Below are positions 32,966 to 44,590 of a DNA stretch of 64,000 nucleotides, one piece after another. The translations under genes and the position numbers were made by a program. Source of the stretch: Orientallactaga sibirica (Eukaryota > Chordata > Mammalia > Rodentia > Dipodidae); contig JAEOAD010000018.1 in assembly GCA_036365145.1 (NCBI GenBank), positions 13,684,501 to 13,748,500 on the forward strand. Reading direction: 5' to 3'. Within the stretch, counting starts at the first letter, position 1. Each line of letters begins with the position of its first letter. The notes below the pieces were generated by a model. That model ran no database searches and was not told the DNA's origin. It worked only from the letters and a program-made list of their open reading frames with translations.

Positions 32966-34165
32966 TGACTTGGCTATAAGACTTGGCTCATGCTACTGCA
33001 GGATTTGACTTGCTTTTTATTGCCCTGCACATCTCACTTCATTAGTGTGTTCCAGGCCTCATTGGCTGGACTACTCTCTGTGGAATCTTTAACTGTTCTA
33101 CAGGCATCCAACTGCTAGCCTTTTCAGCTCTGACACTCCAGCCGCTGAACCCCTTAGAGAAAAGCCACATCAGGCTACAGATCATGACCTCTGTGTCTTT
33201 AGCTGGGCTTGGACACTGTTAGCCCACCCCCCTTGTTCAGTACTTCACGTCAGTGCTTCATCCTATTCCCCATGGTATCTATTCTCTCTGCACTTCTTCC
33301 TGAGCTCTTTTCCCCACCTTCTCCCTCTTTCTGAGGATAAGTTACATGGGAGGACAGAGCTCTGTGAGTGTGCCCTGCCTAACTGTGCTTTCTCTATCTC
33401 CAGAAACTCTCACCCTTACTGTCTCCTGGTTTGAAAACACTCACACCTCTCCTCTTGCCTTTTCGCCTACCGAAAGCCAAGTCCCTCGTTATGCCTTTTA
33501 TCCTTTTGTCTCTTACAGGCTTGTGCTCGGTTAGGCCATCAATGTATGGCCTGATTCACTCATTCTTCATCACCATTGGCTGTCTTCAGCATACATTGAG
33601 ATACTGATATTTCCCACCCCCAATCAATCCGAGATACTTAGTATGTATAAATAATTGTCCTTCTTCTTCTTTCTGCAAAATGATATAAATTTTAACTGAG
33701 GAAAGAAGAAAGATGTGAAATACCAAGGTGAGCTATGATAGAACTAACTGGCTAAGTGACTTTCAAACAATGTATAAAAACAGTACCCGCAGAAAGGAAA
33801 AGCATGTCCTTGGGATTCCTTTACAAACTCCATATTCTCTTCTTTTGTTGGGTTGGTGGTTTTCACACCCCAAACAGAAATTAAACCATCTCATTTTAGT
33901 TCTTATGCTAGCTATATATTTAAGTGGTAAAATTTAAATACACTGAGGTAAATACAAAGGGTTATTAAAATTATTTTCACCACTTTCTTTCTATTCTTTC
34001 AATGTGGGTATGAGAAAATTTAAAATAACTGTGTACTTCACACTGGGGTTTGCCTTCTTCTGACCCACTGGTCCAGACAGTGAGACAGACATGCTGTGCT
34101 GGTATCCACCTGCTCTTCCGAGTTTTCAGGCTCATTTGCACAATAATGTTTCAGTCATATAGTGT
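32966..34165. other. Intergenic stretch, no gene seen
   Basis: No recognisable gene. The pyrimidine-rich part (33280-33530) gives a plus-strand open stretch (33346-33534) without domain features. Confidence 0.45.
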
Positions 34166-34513
34166 TGTAGTCATCTCCACATTGCTGAGATGAACATCCA
34201 AACCAGACAGAGTTTATCAGAAGAAAAGGTCTATTTCAATCTTACAGATCCAGGGGAAGTTCCATCATGGTGGAGGAGACTGGTCCCCTTTCACAGAGAC
34301 AAGCAGAGAGAAAACACCATCAGCCAGCACCATAAGCAATCACAAAACCAGCAGCAAAACAGTAAGGACCCTGGCACAGCTCAGACCTCTCTGTATACCT
34401 TTGGTCTGGAATTCAGATCCACCCCCAGTAATACCTTCTCCAGCCAGGCAGCTGGAGATAAGCTTTAATAAAACATCTGAATGTATTGGAGGATATATAT
34501 TCAACCTACCACA
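34166..34513 (-). mobile_element. MaLR-like LTR repeat R1
   Basis: Plus-strand landmarks: TCTCCACATTGCTGAGATGAACATCC (altered left end), GTTCCATCATGGTGGAGGAG, and ATATATTCAACCTACCACATG at the right. A diverged copy. Confidence 0.55.
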
Positions 34514-36526
34514 TGTAAGATGGAAAATGAGCCTGAAGCTCCTTTGCTGCCTCAGAAGACTCTGTGGCAAAGGTAGGTTTTAAAAGGGAGAGGCCAAGTG
34601 GAAACCAGGCACCAGGAAGGGCAGCACCTGGAGCAAAGTAGTCCTCACAGGTTTTACCAGAGTGGCATGAAGGCCACAAGGACTATCTTTCCGGTTCTAA
34701 GACTTTGAAGGCAGATTACACAACTGGGAACTTCCTGACCTGTGGAACAATACTTGGTGAATGGAAATAGAGGTAAATGGAATAAACCACATACTTTTAT
34801 CTCTCTAGTGTAAAGATGTTTAGAGTTAAGAAAGTGGATGTGGTCTTGGAACAATGAATCTCTGTTTGAGATCCTGCTGACTCAAACCCCGCTGGCTAGT
34901 TTGGTTTTGGTATTTAAAAACCACATCTAAAGCACAATGATTTTGACATCAATCATTTATTCACTCCCACTTCTGAGTCCAGTGAGAAGTTTTTCTGACC
35001 CTATCCTTGTCAGGTCTCTGCGCCAGCTGGCTTCTCTGTGGTTATTTGGCACTTGTCAGTATGCATTCATAGTCAGGCAGGCTGTTAGCCAGGAAGGGGA
35101 TGATGGAGACATGTGTCTTATCATTCACAGGATGGTCTTGTCTTGGATCTCCACAGGTAATCACAGGGCTACCAACACAGCCACTAAGAAACAGCCACAG
35201 CATGAAGGGCCTTACCATCTTTGGTGCTATCATGGTTGCTAAATTTCCATTGGTGAGTTATACGAATGGGAGGCCACTTCACAGACTGTGGCTGGGAGTG
35301 CTGATAACAGACTCAGGAAAAATTCATGGCAGTAGCCCCTGCCTGATCTCGGGTTTCTATGTTCCATCCCTACCCACACATGACTGTCTTCTGCGTCCCT
35401 ACAAGAGATGGCTTTGCTTCCTCAGCTTCCAGCAATACTTAATGAAGTTGTTTCCAATGGTTATATAGGGAAAATATTGGCATTTTCTTACCATTTTGGT
35501 AATTATTTAGCAACTATTTATTCTTCAATCCTTGTCTGTAAATTTGATCAGAGTTTTCAAAAATTTTGGCCACAGGGTGTCTTTGAGTCTTTTAGAAATG
35601 ATTGAGGATCTTCATAAACTTCATTTTGTGAAGTTTTAAAATATGTTAGAGTTTATTTCAAACAATTTAAAACAAGTATTTTTAATAAATTGAGAAATAA
35701 TTACATGTGAAGTAAATGTTTTGTATGAAAAATGTTATTTTTCAAAACAGAAAAAATGGGGAGGATATTTTTTGAAGGTCTTTTGTGATTTAATAGAAAT
35801 CATATGAACCCTAAGGTCTGCCTCCACATTCAATCCATTTCAATAAGTTATTTTTTGGTTGAAGTGAAGAATTCTGACCTTACACAGAAAATTAGTTGGA
35901 AGAGAAAAAGAGCATTTTAAATCCTTCCCCGATCTTCCACAAAATACCACTGTAAGAGAGGCTAAGACTAACAACAAGAAAACATCATGTTTCTTAGTAT
36001 GGCTTTGAGGAAGGTTTTTGACAGAGGGTCTTCATTTTGAAACCCGGATCAGTAGCTTGCTTGACCAATGGAGAGGGTGAGTGGAAGCCTTCAATGTGAC
36101 TGTGCAGTTTGGTGTGATGCTTGAACCCATAGAGGTACCATGACAATAAGAGGCCTTGAGTACCTGTTTGACTCAAGCAGAGTATGAATATGTAGAGAGA
36201 TTTTAATCCAGGTATCAGACTGAAGCCTGGATTCCTGAGTTTGGCTTAGCCTCTTCATTTTTCCCCTGGACTAAAATCTTATGAATAGGAAATAGAGGTT
36301 ACTGGGGTGATTTTTCAGGCAATATTGTGGTCATAGTAGACTAATACATTGTATGCTTACAGCAACAACAACAACAAAAAGAATCAAAGGGTAGAGAAGA
36401 GATTGGGTCCTCTTTGTCCATGCTCAGAGGTCATCCTCGGTGCACAGGAAAAACTATTCCCTCACACCAGTGATGATCTTAATGCCATTAAGTCATCTGC
36501 TTTTAGTTTTTCAACCTGTTTTGTTT
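34514..36526. other. Intergenic stretch, no gene seen
   Basis: Nothing firmly recognisable. Overlapping open stretches at 34937-35468 are not supported by motifs or splice structure. Confidence 0.4.
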
Positions 36527-36575
36527 CTTCCCTTCTTCCCTTCCTCCCTTCCTTCTTTCATTCTTTCTTTTGTTA
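36527..36575. repeat. Polypyrimidine tract (C/T only, mostly)
   Basis: TTTCTTCCCTTCTTCCCTTC and following CCTT/CTTT repeats. A homopurine-homopyrimidine stretch of about 45 bp. Confidence 0.85.
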
Positions 36576-36892
36576 TCTTCTTTTATTATTCAATCCTTAA
36601 ATTCTGCCAGGCTCTAAAAACACACAAAAAATAAGATCCGTCTTCTTGCTCAAAGGGGAGAATGGACATGAATAAACAATTCATTCACATATAAGAGGTC
36701 TTGTAATAGAAGTTTTTAATAGAATGCTTTCTATAGAAGGTAGTAAAAGGCCACAGTCATATCTGGGATTACTCTTGGTCACAGATTGTTCATGCCAGGC
36801 TCTCTGTAGAGGGCCCAAAGTGAACAAGGATGTAACCCCTACCCTTGTTCTTTCTCTCTCAGCTATTTGGTGGTTTGGTAGCTCTGAATGTA

Positions 36893-37228
36893 CCTCACCG
36901 CTTCTTAGTTCAGGCGTTTTCAGATGTGTTATTATTCTCTCTGCTGGAAATGTTTTCTATTCTTTTTTACCCAGCCACTAACTTTGGGTCCTTTGCTAAG
37001 GGAGGACTTGTCTGTGTCCAAGAGTAGGTTAGATGCCCCTCTCCAGCTACCTTCATAGCACTTGAGCTATCTCTTCCTGTAACTTGAATTACTACAATTT
37101 GTTTTGCCTGCTAGGCAAATAGTCCTGACCAAATCTGTCTGGATTATTTCTGTATGTCCTGCACCTAGTATGGTATGGAATACATAGAATGGACAATCAG
37201 TAAATGGTTACTGAATTGAATAGACTCA
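36893..37228 (+). repeat. L2 (LINE-2) 3'-end fragment
   Basis: Successive blocks match the L2 3' region: CTCTCTGCTGGAAATGTTTTC, GGTTAGATGCCCCTCTCCAG, TTCATAGCACTTGAGC, TGCACCTAGTATGGTATGGAA and ATCAGTAAATGGTTACTGAATTG (ending like '...caataaatgtttgttgaatgaa'). Ancient mammalian repeat. Confidence 0.75.
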
Positions 37229-37759
37229 GAGCAGCTGAAGCTCTGTAATATGTGTGGGATAATAGGTAAAGGGTGGGAATACATAAGCGATCAATCCACC
37301 TCCTAGACTTTTGAAGCAAATATTCAAATGGATAACCAAGCTAATCTCTGAACTTGGAAAAACATATCCAAATCCCATTTAGGTATTCAGTTCAGAAGCA
37401 CTTTACACTGCTGAGAACTCTTCACCAGCCAGAGAATTCCACTCATGAGCAGCTGGCCTCGCTTACAGCTTATGACGCAAGCAGAATTTGGTGATAATAT
37501 TTCCTGGAATTGATGCATTATCTGCAGGCATGGGGCCCTGTCTTATTCACAGGATGACAGATCAAGGCGGTGCCTTGTTGCTTCTGGGCTGTGGAGCACA
37601 AGGCAAGGTCCTGGCTGCTCCAATGCTCAGCTTTCCCTTTCTTGGGAAGTAGCTGCTCTTGTGCTCTGGCCTCATCGTGGAAGTTGTTTTCCTCTTTGTT
37701 AGTATCAAACAATAAAAACATTAAAACTTTCACCTCCTTGCAACTGGTCTTTTTAACAT

Positions 37760-38105
37760 TTCAGTTATTTTTATTTTTTATTGAGACATAATATTTATAC
37801 CTTTTTAGAGGATACATTATGATCATCTGATACAAGTATATACCGTACCATAATCAAATCAGGGCAATGAGCATTTCGATCTCTTCAAATATTAATCAAT
37901 TTTATGTGCAAAAATTTTATACTCTTTATTTTGAGCCATTTGGAAATATATCATGGATTACAGTGACCATATCATGCTATAGAAAACCAGAAGTAATTTC
38001 TCCACTTTGTGTTTTGGGCCCTTATTCACCTCCTGGCCCTCCCACTGCCCTTCCCACTCTCTAGTGGTCACTGTTCTATTTTCTACTTCTACAAGATGAT
38101 TTATT
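37760..38105. repeat. Ancient L1-type fragment
   Basis: TATATACCGTACCATAATCAAATCAGGG and TTTGGAAATATATCATGG with CATATCATGCTATAGAAAAC resemble a well-known old mammalian L1 segment ('atgatcaaatcagggtaatcagcatatcc...tgctatagaacactagaac'). Orientation within L1 not resolved. Confidence 0.55.
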
Positions 38106-38402
38106 CTTTTCTACAAATGAATGAGAATCTACCTTGATTAGAAAAGATTGCTCAGAATGTAAAGTAATATCTTGCACTTCAAATATTTATAACTTTAAGG
38201 GTCATCATGGTCAAATGTACTTATATATGAATGAGGTGTGTGGTGGAATATGTTAACCTCTGTCATCCTACTGAGTAACAACAGTAGCTTCACCTATACA
38301 AAGAGCGTGGTTGGGCAAATCACTGCTGTTTTTGGATACTGCTCCAAGAACAGTTTTTACATCTTTAAATGGTTGAAAAGAAATCAAAAGAATAGTATTT
38401 CT
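38106..38402. other. Unassigned intergenic sequence
   Basis: Nothing recognisable between the old L1 piece and the SINE at 38403. Confidence 0.4.
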
Positions 38403-38610
38403 GGGGCTGGAGAGTTGGCTTAGCAGTTAAGGCTCCTGCCTCCTAAACCCAAGAAGAACGCTGGTTCCAATCTCCAGCGGTATCAATCTCCAGGTCCCAC
38501 ATTTAGCCAGATGCAAAGTGATGCAAGGGCGCAATGCCGCACTTGACCACAAGGGGGCGCACACATCTGGATTTCGTTCGCAGCAGCTGAGAGGCACAGA
38601 TCTGCTACGT
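38403..38610 (+). mobile_element. tRNA-derived SINE, long form with CTCF-like motif
   Basis: Plus-strand copy with head GGGGCTGGAGAGTTGGCTTAG. The body contains an extra segment running from CAAAGTGATGCAAGGGCGC to the CTCF-like motif at 38544-38561, matching the reverse copy at 2755-3048 almost base for base. The middle (GGTTCCAATCTCCAGCGG) is also duplicated relative to the short form. The usual pyrimidine tract and A-tail are missing, so it is 3'-truncated. Confidence 0.92.
38544..38561 (+). promoter_or_regulatory. CTCF-like motif within SINE
   Basis: TGACCACAAGGGGGCGCA. It fits the vertebrate CTCF core closely (TGRCCASYAGRGGGCRSY), with deviation mainly at the Y position, and keeps one CpG. 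It lies in the SINE sense strand, as at 2896 (minus copy). Confidence 0.6.
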
Positions 38611-39769
38611 GCAAGTATAAGGAGGTCTTTACCTAACAGCGCAAACCCTAGGAGTTGTTTTCTCTTTTTTCTAGGGACTCACATCATTAAGTAAAGCCTT
38701 TTGTTCATGTGACCTCTGTGTTCCTTCAGTAGATCTCACTGTCCTCTGTTGGCCTCTTCTGCCTTGTTCTTGCCTTCATTCTAAGCATATTCACCCTTTC
38801 CTCCACTCTAAGCATACCCACTCTTTCCTTTGCTCAAGCACACCTACACTTGCAATTATAAATGTTTGTCTTCTCTTCATTGTCTAGACAGTAGGTTTCT
38901 TAGGGTCATGTTTTTTTTATATCTCTGTAGAAAAAGCACCTGGCAAGGGATAGCCACATGGTAGAAGCACTGAAATGTCCAAAACTTCAACCAAATCTAT
39001 TATGCTTCTCACACACTTACATGTTTGAGTGGGTCCATGGTGGTGTGACAGAAAGAACCAATTAATTCACAGATTATGCATGATGTATGTAGCTTTCTTC
39101 TGGGTATTGATAGTGCTGTGGAAAAAATTGTGATCCATATTTAAGCAATCATAGTTAATTAGAATGTAGACCTTAGGATGTTTAAAGGTATTCATGGACT
39201 ACAAACACGTTGACCCACTTGTGGCCATTTGAAGTCTGCCCCTGGTGTCTGGAGTATAGAAGCTCATTCTCACTCACACTTGGAAATCTTTGGGTGGGGT
39301 TGTGGGTTGACACTAGTCACTGTGGGCTTAGATGGTCAGACCAAGCCAATTGGTCTGTGCAGGAAAACAAATGAGGGGAGAGTGGTGCTGAATAGCACAA
39401 CTGGATCCAATCAGTACCACAAATGTACCATTTTCTTTGAGGACTTCAGGCACCAATGTGGTTCTGTGGTACAAAGGGTCCTTTAAGAGCTTGCTTAGAG
39501 CTATAGACTTTTCAGAAAGTTGTACTGTGTACCATCTGGGGTGCAGAAGAAAAGTCACTTTCAACTTAATGTTTATTATTATCTTTGCTAATGCCTGAGG
39601 GAACATAATCTCAATTGATTGGAGATTATGTCTTGGTAATGACTGAGGTCTTGGCAAAACAGATGCTATGGTTTACAGATGCGTAGTGTCTTCTGAAAAG
39701 TCCATGAGGGGAAGTTGGGTCCTTTAAGAGGTGAATCTTTAGGTAAGATCACATTATTATTTCTCACAG
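38611..39769. other. Intergenic stretch, no gene seen
   Basis: No recognisable gene. 39660-39760 (GCTATGGTTTACAGATGCG...GGGTCCTTTAAGAGGTG) vaguely resembles an old LTR or DNA repeat start, not assignable. Confidence 0.4.
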
Positions 39770-41460
39770 GAATTTTTTTCCTTTTTTCAAAATTTTAATT
39801 TTACATTCATGTTGATGGCTTTGATAGCCTCCTCCCTGTCCTCCCTCCTCAGAAGAGACCCTCCTTGTTGGGGAATGTGGGTCGTGCACTGTGGGGGTAG
39901 CCAAAAGTTATGGGGAAGAGGCAATGTCTCTGTGCATAATGATCCAACTTGTGCCTCTAACACTCTTTCTGCCCCCTCTTCCACAAATTTCCCTGTGCCA
40001 TGTTGGGTTCGTTTTAGTTCTACTTCAGTGACGAGGTCTTGGGAGCCTCTGTGTCTCTGGATGTCTGGTTTAGTAGTAGTTGAATGTTCTCTGTGGCTAA
40101 CTCCTTCAGCCTTGTGCTAGTGTCAGGTTCACTGAGAAAGCTGCACTCTTGCCCATTTCCCCCATTACTCTATAGTTTCAGCTGGGGCCCTGGCAAGGTG
40201 TGATTTGCTGATCCTCCCCTAAGGTTTGGCATCCATCTGAGAAAGAGAAACAAATTCTCCAATGGAGATAGAAGTCAGCACCAAATAGATGGAATGGCCA
40301 TTATTATTTTAGAGAGAATTTTATATGTGTAGGCCCTCGTATAGCCCACGATTGGTGGGAGTTTGATATTGGAGAACGGGGTTCATTTTGGGACCTGGTT
40401 TTGACTTGTTTCTTAGTTCCAGCTATGAGTTCCATTCCACTGAGTGGATCTGTTAACCAAATCAATCAGTTGGTTACCCAACATGGCTGTGTGCCACTAT
40501 TGCACTTGTTTGAGCATCATGTCAGGTTGTTTACTGCTGAGTAGCTTAGACTGCAACTTGTTTGGACAGATGTTGGTCATTTTCCCCCAGTCGCTCATGT
40601 AGCACCCTCTGGTACTAGACAAGCTAACTGTCTGGGGACTGACCCTCCTCCAGATTCTATCCAGGTCACTCTATGTTCTGTCCCAACAGCATATGGTGTC
40701 TTTGGCAGTAGGGTCTTACCATTAACCTTTGGTGGGTCATTAAGAACTCTGACAGAAATCTGTCTTCTTTTGGGAAAACTTGTAGGTTGCTCTGATCAAC
40801 AGCTCATTGTGAAAGTTAACCGCATGCTGGCACTGGGAGTTACAGGTCAGACCAAGGAAGATGAAGGAAAAAAAAAAGACAGGTAATATAAAAGAGAAAG
40901 AGAGCAGAGAGAGAAGAGGGAGAGAGAGAGAGAGAGGGAAACAGGAAAAGGTTAAGGTTAGTCTTTATGATGTCCTCTCCAGGGCACTGTGGTTCATGTG
41001 TTCCCTCTATGGGCCTGCTAAAGGTGTAATCTTTTACCATGTCATTCAGGATATAGGATTTTATGGTACCATTTCCATTTGGATCCCTATTTGTGTCCCC
41101 TCCCCCCTTGCTTTCCTCCTATATTCCCCTCCCATAACCTCCCCTCCCATCCCACCCTCCCTATTGTCTGGTCCTCAAGGTGCTTATTAGATATGGTAGC
41201 AACTCGGGCAGATTCAGGTTAGGAGTCACAGATGAGTGAGACCATGCGACAATTATCTTTCTGTGAGCTCATTGAGAATGATCTGTTCCAAGTTCGACCA
41301 TTTTTCTTCAAATTTCACTATGTCATTTTTCCTTATTGCTGTGTAGAATTACATAGTGTAGATATGCCACATCATTGTTATCCATTCATCTAATGATGGA
41401 CATCTGGGTTGATTCCAGCTCTTAGCTATTATGAATTGAGTAGCTATTAACATGTTGGGA
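39770..41460 (-). mobile_element. L1 element D: minus-strand 3' part with second-type 3'UTR
   Basis: Reverse-strand L1. The 3' end is a T-rich stretch at 39770-39800. A long 3'UTR (to about 41165) includes a G-rich tract on the minus strand (41088-41165), and the end of the ORF2 region lies at about 41220-41460 (on minus: AGCTGGAATCAACCCAGATG and the GGATAACAATGATGTGGC region). The 3'UTR is homologous to those of elements at 47249 and 54100 but unlike that of L1 A and B. It is 5'-truncated inside ORF2's last part. Confidence 0.85.
41088..41165 (-). repeat. G-rich polypurine tract of L1 D 3'UTR
   Basis: On the minus strand GGGAGGGTGGGATGGGAGGG occurs with further G runs (GGAGGGGAA, GGGGGGAGGGG). 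Several G-quadruplex-capable groupings are present, in the position where L1 3'UTRs typically carry such a tract. Confidence 0.8.
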
Positions 41461-41642
41461 CCCTAGCCTCTCACTGAGTCATGAGATACGTAGTTTCTTC
41501 TGGCACATTCCCCTGTCCAGAGCAATAGGTCACTGGATCTTGAGTTGTATCTTAAGAACTGAGTCAAAATAAACCCTTTCTCTTCATAAAGGAGTTGCCT
41601 CAGGTATTCTATTTAAGAGATAGGAAGCTGACTAGTACACCT
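41461..41642 (+). mobile_element. MaLR-like LTR repeat R1, 3' part, sense on plus
   Basis: CTGAGTCAAAATAAACCCTTTC (AATAAA at about 41570) and AGATAGGAAGCTGACTAGTACAC match the sense 3' end of the R1 family (compare 21812-22124). The 5' part is missing where L1 D begins. Confidence 0.6.
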
Positions 41643-43397
41643 GGAAAGGGTGTTTAGCAGGGCATGTTGACACTGCCCTTACTTTCATCTCCTATTCAGT
41701 GATTTTCCTAGTAGGTCACCCACACAGTCTCTTACTCCTGTCTACCCTCTTTCAGCTAGTTACCTTATTCCTTTCTTGTTTTCTTGTTTCCTCTGAACCT
41801 CCCTTCTTGCACTGAATTGCTAGAATCTGGGCTGGGCAACTATAATCTTCTTCGACTTCTCTGTTGGCTTTGCAGATCATGCAGCATATGAAACCTTCAC
41901 ATAAAATTCCATGGTGCTGGTGATCTCAGGTTAATTAAACTCTGCCCAAGTTGGAAATCTGAAGAAGGGTTGAGTTACTATTCTCCTATTGTTAGGGTGA
42001 ATGGACATAAAAAGAAACGATAGAAAGAACCAAGAAGTTTGCTTCTCTTGTTTGGGTTTCCAGCAAAGGGAAGGGAATAGAATGACTGGGGCGACAGGGT
42101 ACGGATTGAATATCAGCAGCAGGCAGCAGCTGACAGCCAGTCACAGGCACGTGCCTCCTGTACTGTGTAATCCACAGCTCTAGCTCTGTTTATAGGCACA
42201 CTGAGTGCTATTCATTGCTTGGGAAAGGGATATCAGAAAAAACAATTACACAATTACACTTGGATTACACTTAATTAGGCAAATTGCACAGACAAGGACA
42301 AGGTAAAGGGAGATGATGCTCCATTGAAGTGCCTTTCTTGATGTGAGCCAACAGAACATTCAAGGTACAAGGAGAAATCTGTCCTGTACTCAGATGAAAT
42401 ATTATATTTGTGTTCAGGGATTCAGGACCCTCTGCTCTCCACTGGAACCTGTTTGACAGCAACACCCTGTTTACCTATACCTCCTTCATTCCCACTTCCC
42501 AAGCTGTCCTGGCTAATTGTCCCTTTGTGTTTCTGGATGTTACTATTGAACAACTTCATGGAATAAAGAATTCTGTAATTATGAAAATGTTTCCTTTTCA
42601 GATTTTAATGAAGTAGTCCACATCCTCATGCGGCTTTTGAGGATTTGATATATGGCTAGGAGACCAGAACAAGCGGACTTTTAACTTTATTCAATTTCAG
42701 GTACTCTAATTTTAAACAGTCATAGGTGGCTATTTGCTAACTCTTTGGACAGTATGGGTTTAGACTTTTGTATCACCTAGGTGTGAACCAAAAGTTCCAT
42801 ATACCACAGTCATTGCACCATTTGGAAAATTATTAGAAATAATTGCCCCTACTCCAGACAGACGAACCAGAGTCTACATTTTAAGATTATCTGGGGGTAT
42901 AGAATAGGAATTAAAATTTGGGAAGTTGTGTTTGAAATGATTCAGGAAAGCACATGAATAGCTAAGTTATGATGCAGTAGCAAATTGGCCCAAAGCCCCT
43001 TGATTGAAAATAAACATGTTTTATTTTTACTAATGCTTCTTGCCCATCCCAGGTCAGAGGGAGCTTTGTTATTCCTCATTATCCCTCTGGGTTCCAGGCT
43101 AATGAACCAGCACTCTTTGGGTCATTCTTTATCACTTTGGCAGAAAGGAAAAAAGACAGTGTGGTGAAACCTCTCATTTCTATTCACATTTCAATGGTTT
43201 GGATAAAGTCTGATGACCATACCTAAATTTGAGGGGAGAGAGCGTACAATCCTAACATATACCCGAGAGATGGAGAACAGAATATTTAGTGAATTTATTT
43301 GATAAGAAGCACTAATGACTGTCCCAAACAACAAGCATACTTAGAGCTGCCTCTTTTTAAATGACTAGTGCTCAGAGTAGCATTTCAAGTTTGGACT
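41643..43397. other. Intergenic stretch, no gene seen
   Basis: No repeat or gene recognised. Several sub-70-codon open stretches have no supporting signal. Confidence 0.4.
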
Positions 43398-43560
43398 TGT
43401 AATAGTCTTCTAATTGGTCCCTCTGCCATCCTTTCCTCCTTCACACCACCACCACAGTAATACATTAATCCTCTTAAGGCACAGCTCAGGGTATGCCATT
43501 TCTGTGCTTAAAAACCCTTCAATGACACCTCATTGCCCACTAAATTAAGTATACTCTTTT
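43398..43560 (+). repeat. L2 (LINE-2) fragment
   Basis: TAATTGGTCCCTCTGCCATCC...TGTGCTTAAAAACCCTTCAATG with CCTCATTGCCCACTAAATTAAG matches the L2 3' region ('gcttaaaacccttcaatggctccccattgcc'). Confidence 0.65.
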
Positions 43561-43720
43561 TAGCATGACACAGTGGAAAAGAATGCTGTCAGTGTATCTG
43601 TGTGACTTCAGAAAGCATTATTTAAAATCTCTAGCTCTTGGCTTTATAACCATGAACTTGGATATAAAATACTTAAAATAAAAATATCTTCTGAATCTTA
43701 AATGGAATAATGCCATTAAT
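43560..43720 (+). repeat. MIR-like SINE fragment
   Basis: TAGCATGACACAGTGGAAAAG and CTGTGTGACTTCAGAAAGC match MIR's tRNA-derived head and core spacing. Moderately diverged. Confidence 0.55.
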
Positions 43721-44480
43721 TTGAACTCCTTGAGCATACAAAGTGTGTTTCTATGGTAATATTTACCAAAAGATATGGAAATGACTGATCACATGTCTGT
43801 TTGAATTCTTCAGGAGTATGACCTGTCTTTGACTTTGCCACTACCAAGCCTAGCACAAGACTACGTGTGTAGAACATTATTATTAAATGTTGTTTCAACT
43901 ACACAGCATTGATTAAGCACTTAAGCTGATCCTAGCAAGGTCACATTAAATGTATATGCCGTATTATAATCAAGATGTCCTAATGACAGCTCCTTGTTTT
44001 TCTACCTTTGTTCATGGTATCTGTTTTTGATGTAAAAATTTGCTCTCCAGAGAATAAACCTTGAAAGCACTTACACTCATTCAAAATGGTACCTCTTCTA
44101 CCCATCTTATACTTCCACTATTTAAAAGAATCATTGACATCATATGAACATTCATAGTATTCAGGGAAAATGATGGGTATACCTCTAGAGAACTGAGGGT
44201 CAGAATTTCTTCTGGGCAGACAGGGGATGGAGGGAATGTTCCAGAATGGTAAAAGAGATATTTCCAGCAGATGGTGGAAGCATAGCACATGTGGAGAAGG
44301 TATCAGAGAAAAGACTGAGACAGGTGCTAGTGAAGACTGGTCTCACTGGCTGTGCTGAGGAATTTCAGCTTGCTCTGATCCAGTGGGGTTGGGAGAGCTG
44401 TAAGCAGGGAACTGACATGATCATGTATGGAACTGAGAAGACTAGCTCTTTGAAGATGAAAGAATTACTTAATATTGGCA
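43721..44480. other. Intergenic; possible old DNA-repeat at 44215-44460
   Basis: From 44320 to 44450 (GAAGACTGGTCTCACTGG...GGGAACTGACATGATCATG) the sequence resembles an old mammalian repeat with '...gagcaggggagtgacatgatc' but the family is not certain. No gene recognised. Confidence 0.3.
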
Positions 44481-44590
44481 TGGTGACTCATTCCTATAAA
44501 GTCAGCAATTGGGAGGCTGAGGTAGGAGGATTTTCAAATTCAAAAATCCACCTGGGCTGCATAACAAAACCCTGTCTTAAAAAAATTCCA
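44481..44590 (+). mobile_element. Old B1-like SINE
   Basis: GGCATGGTGACTCATTCCTATAAAGTCAGCAATTGGGAGGCTGAGGTAGGAGGATT...CCACCTGGGCTGCATAAC (quoted in parts) fits a diverged plus-strand B1/7SL monomer with an A-rich end. Confidence 0.75.

Noticed and set aside
35100..35468. 122-codon plus-strand open stretch
   Set aside because: Overlapping open stretches in other frames, no motif, start context or splice evidence; consistent with chance.
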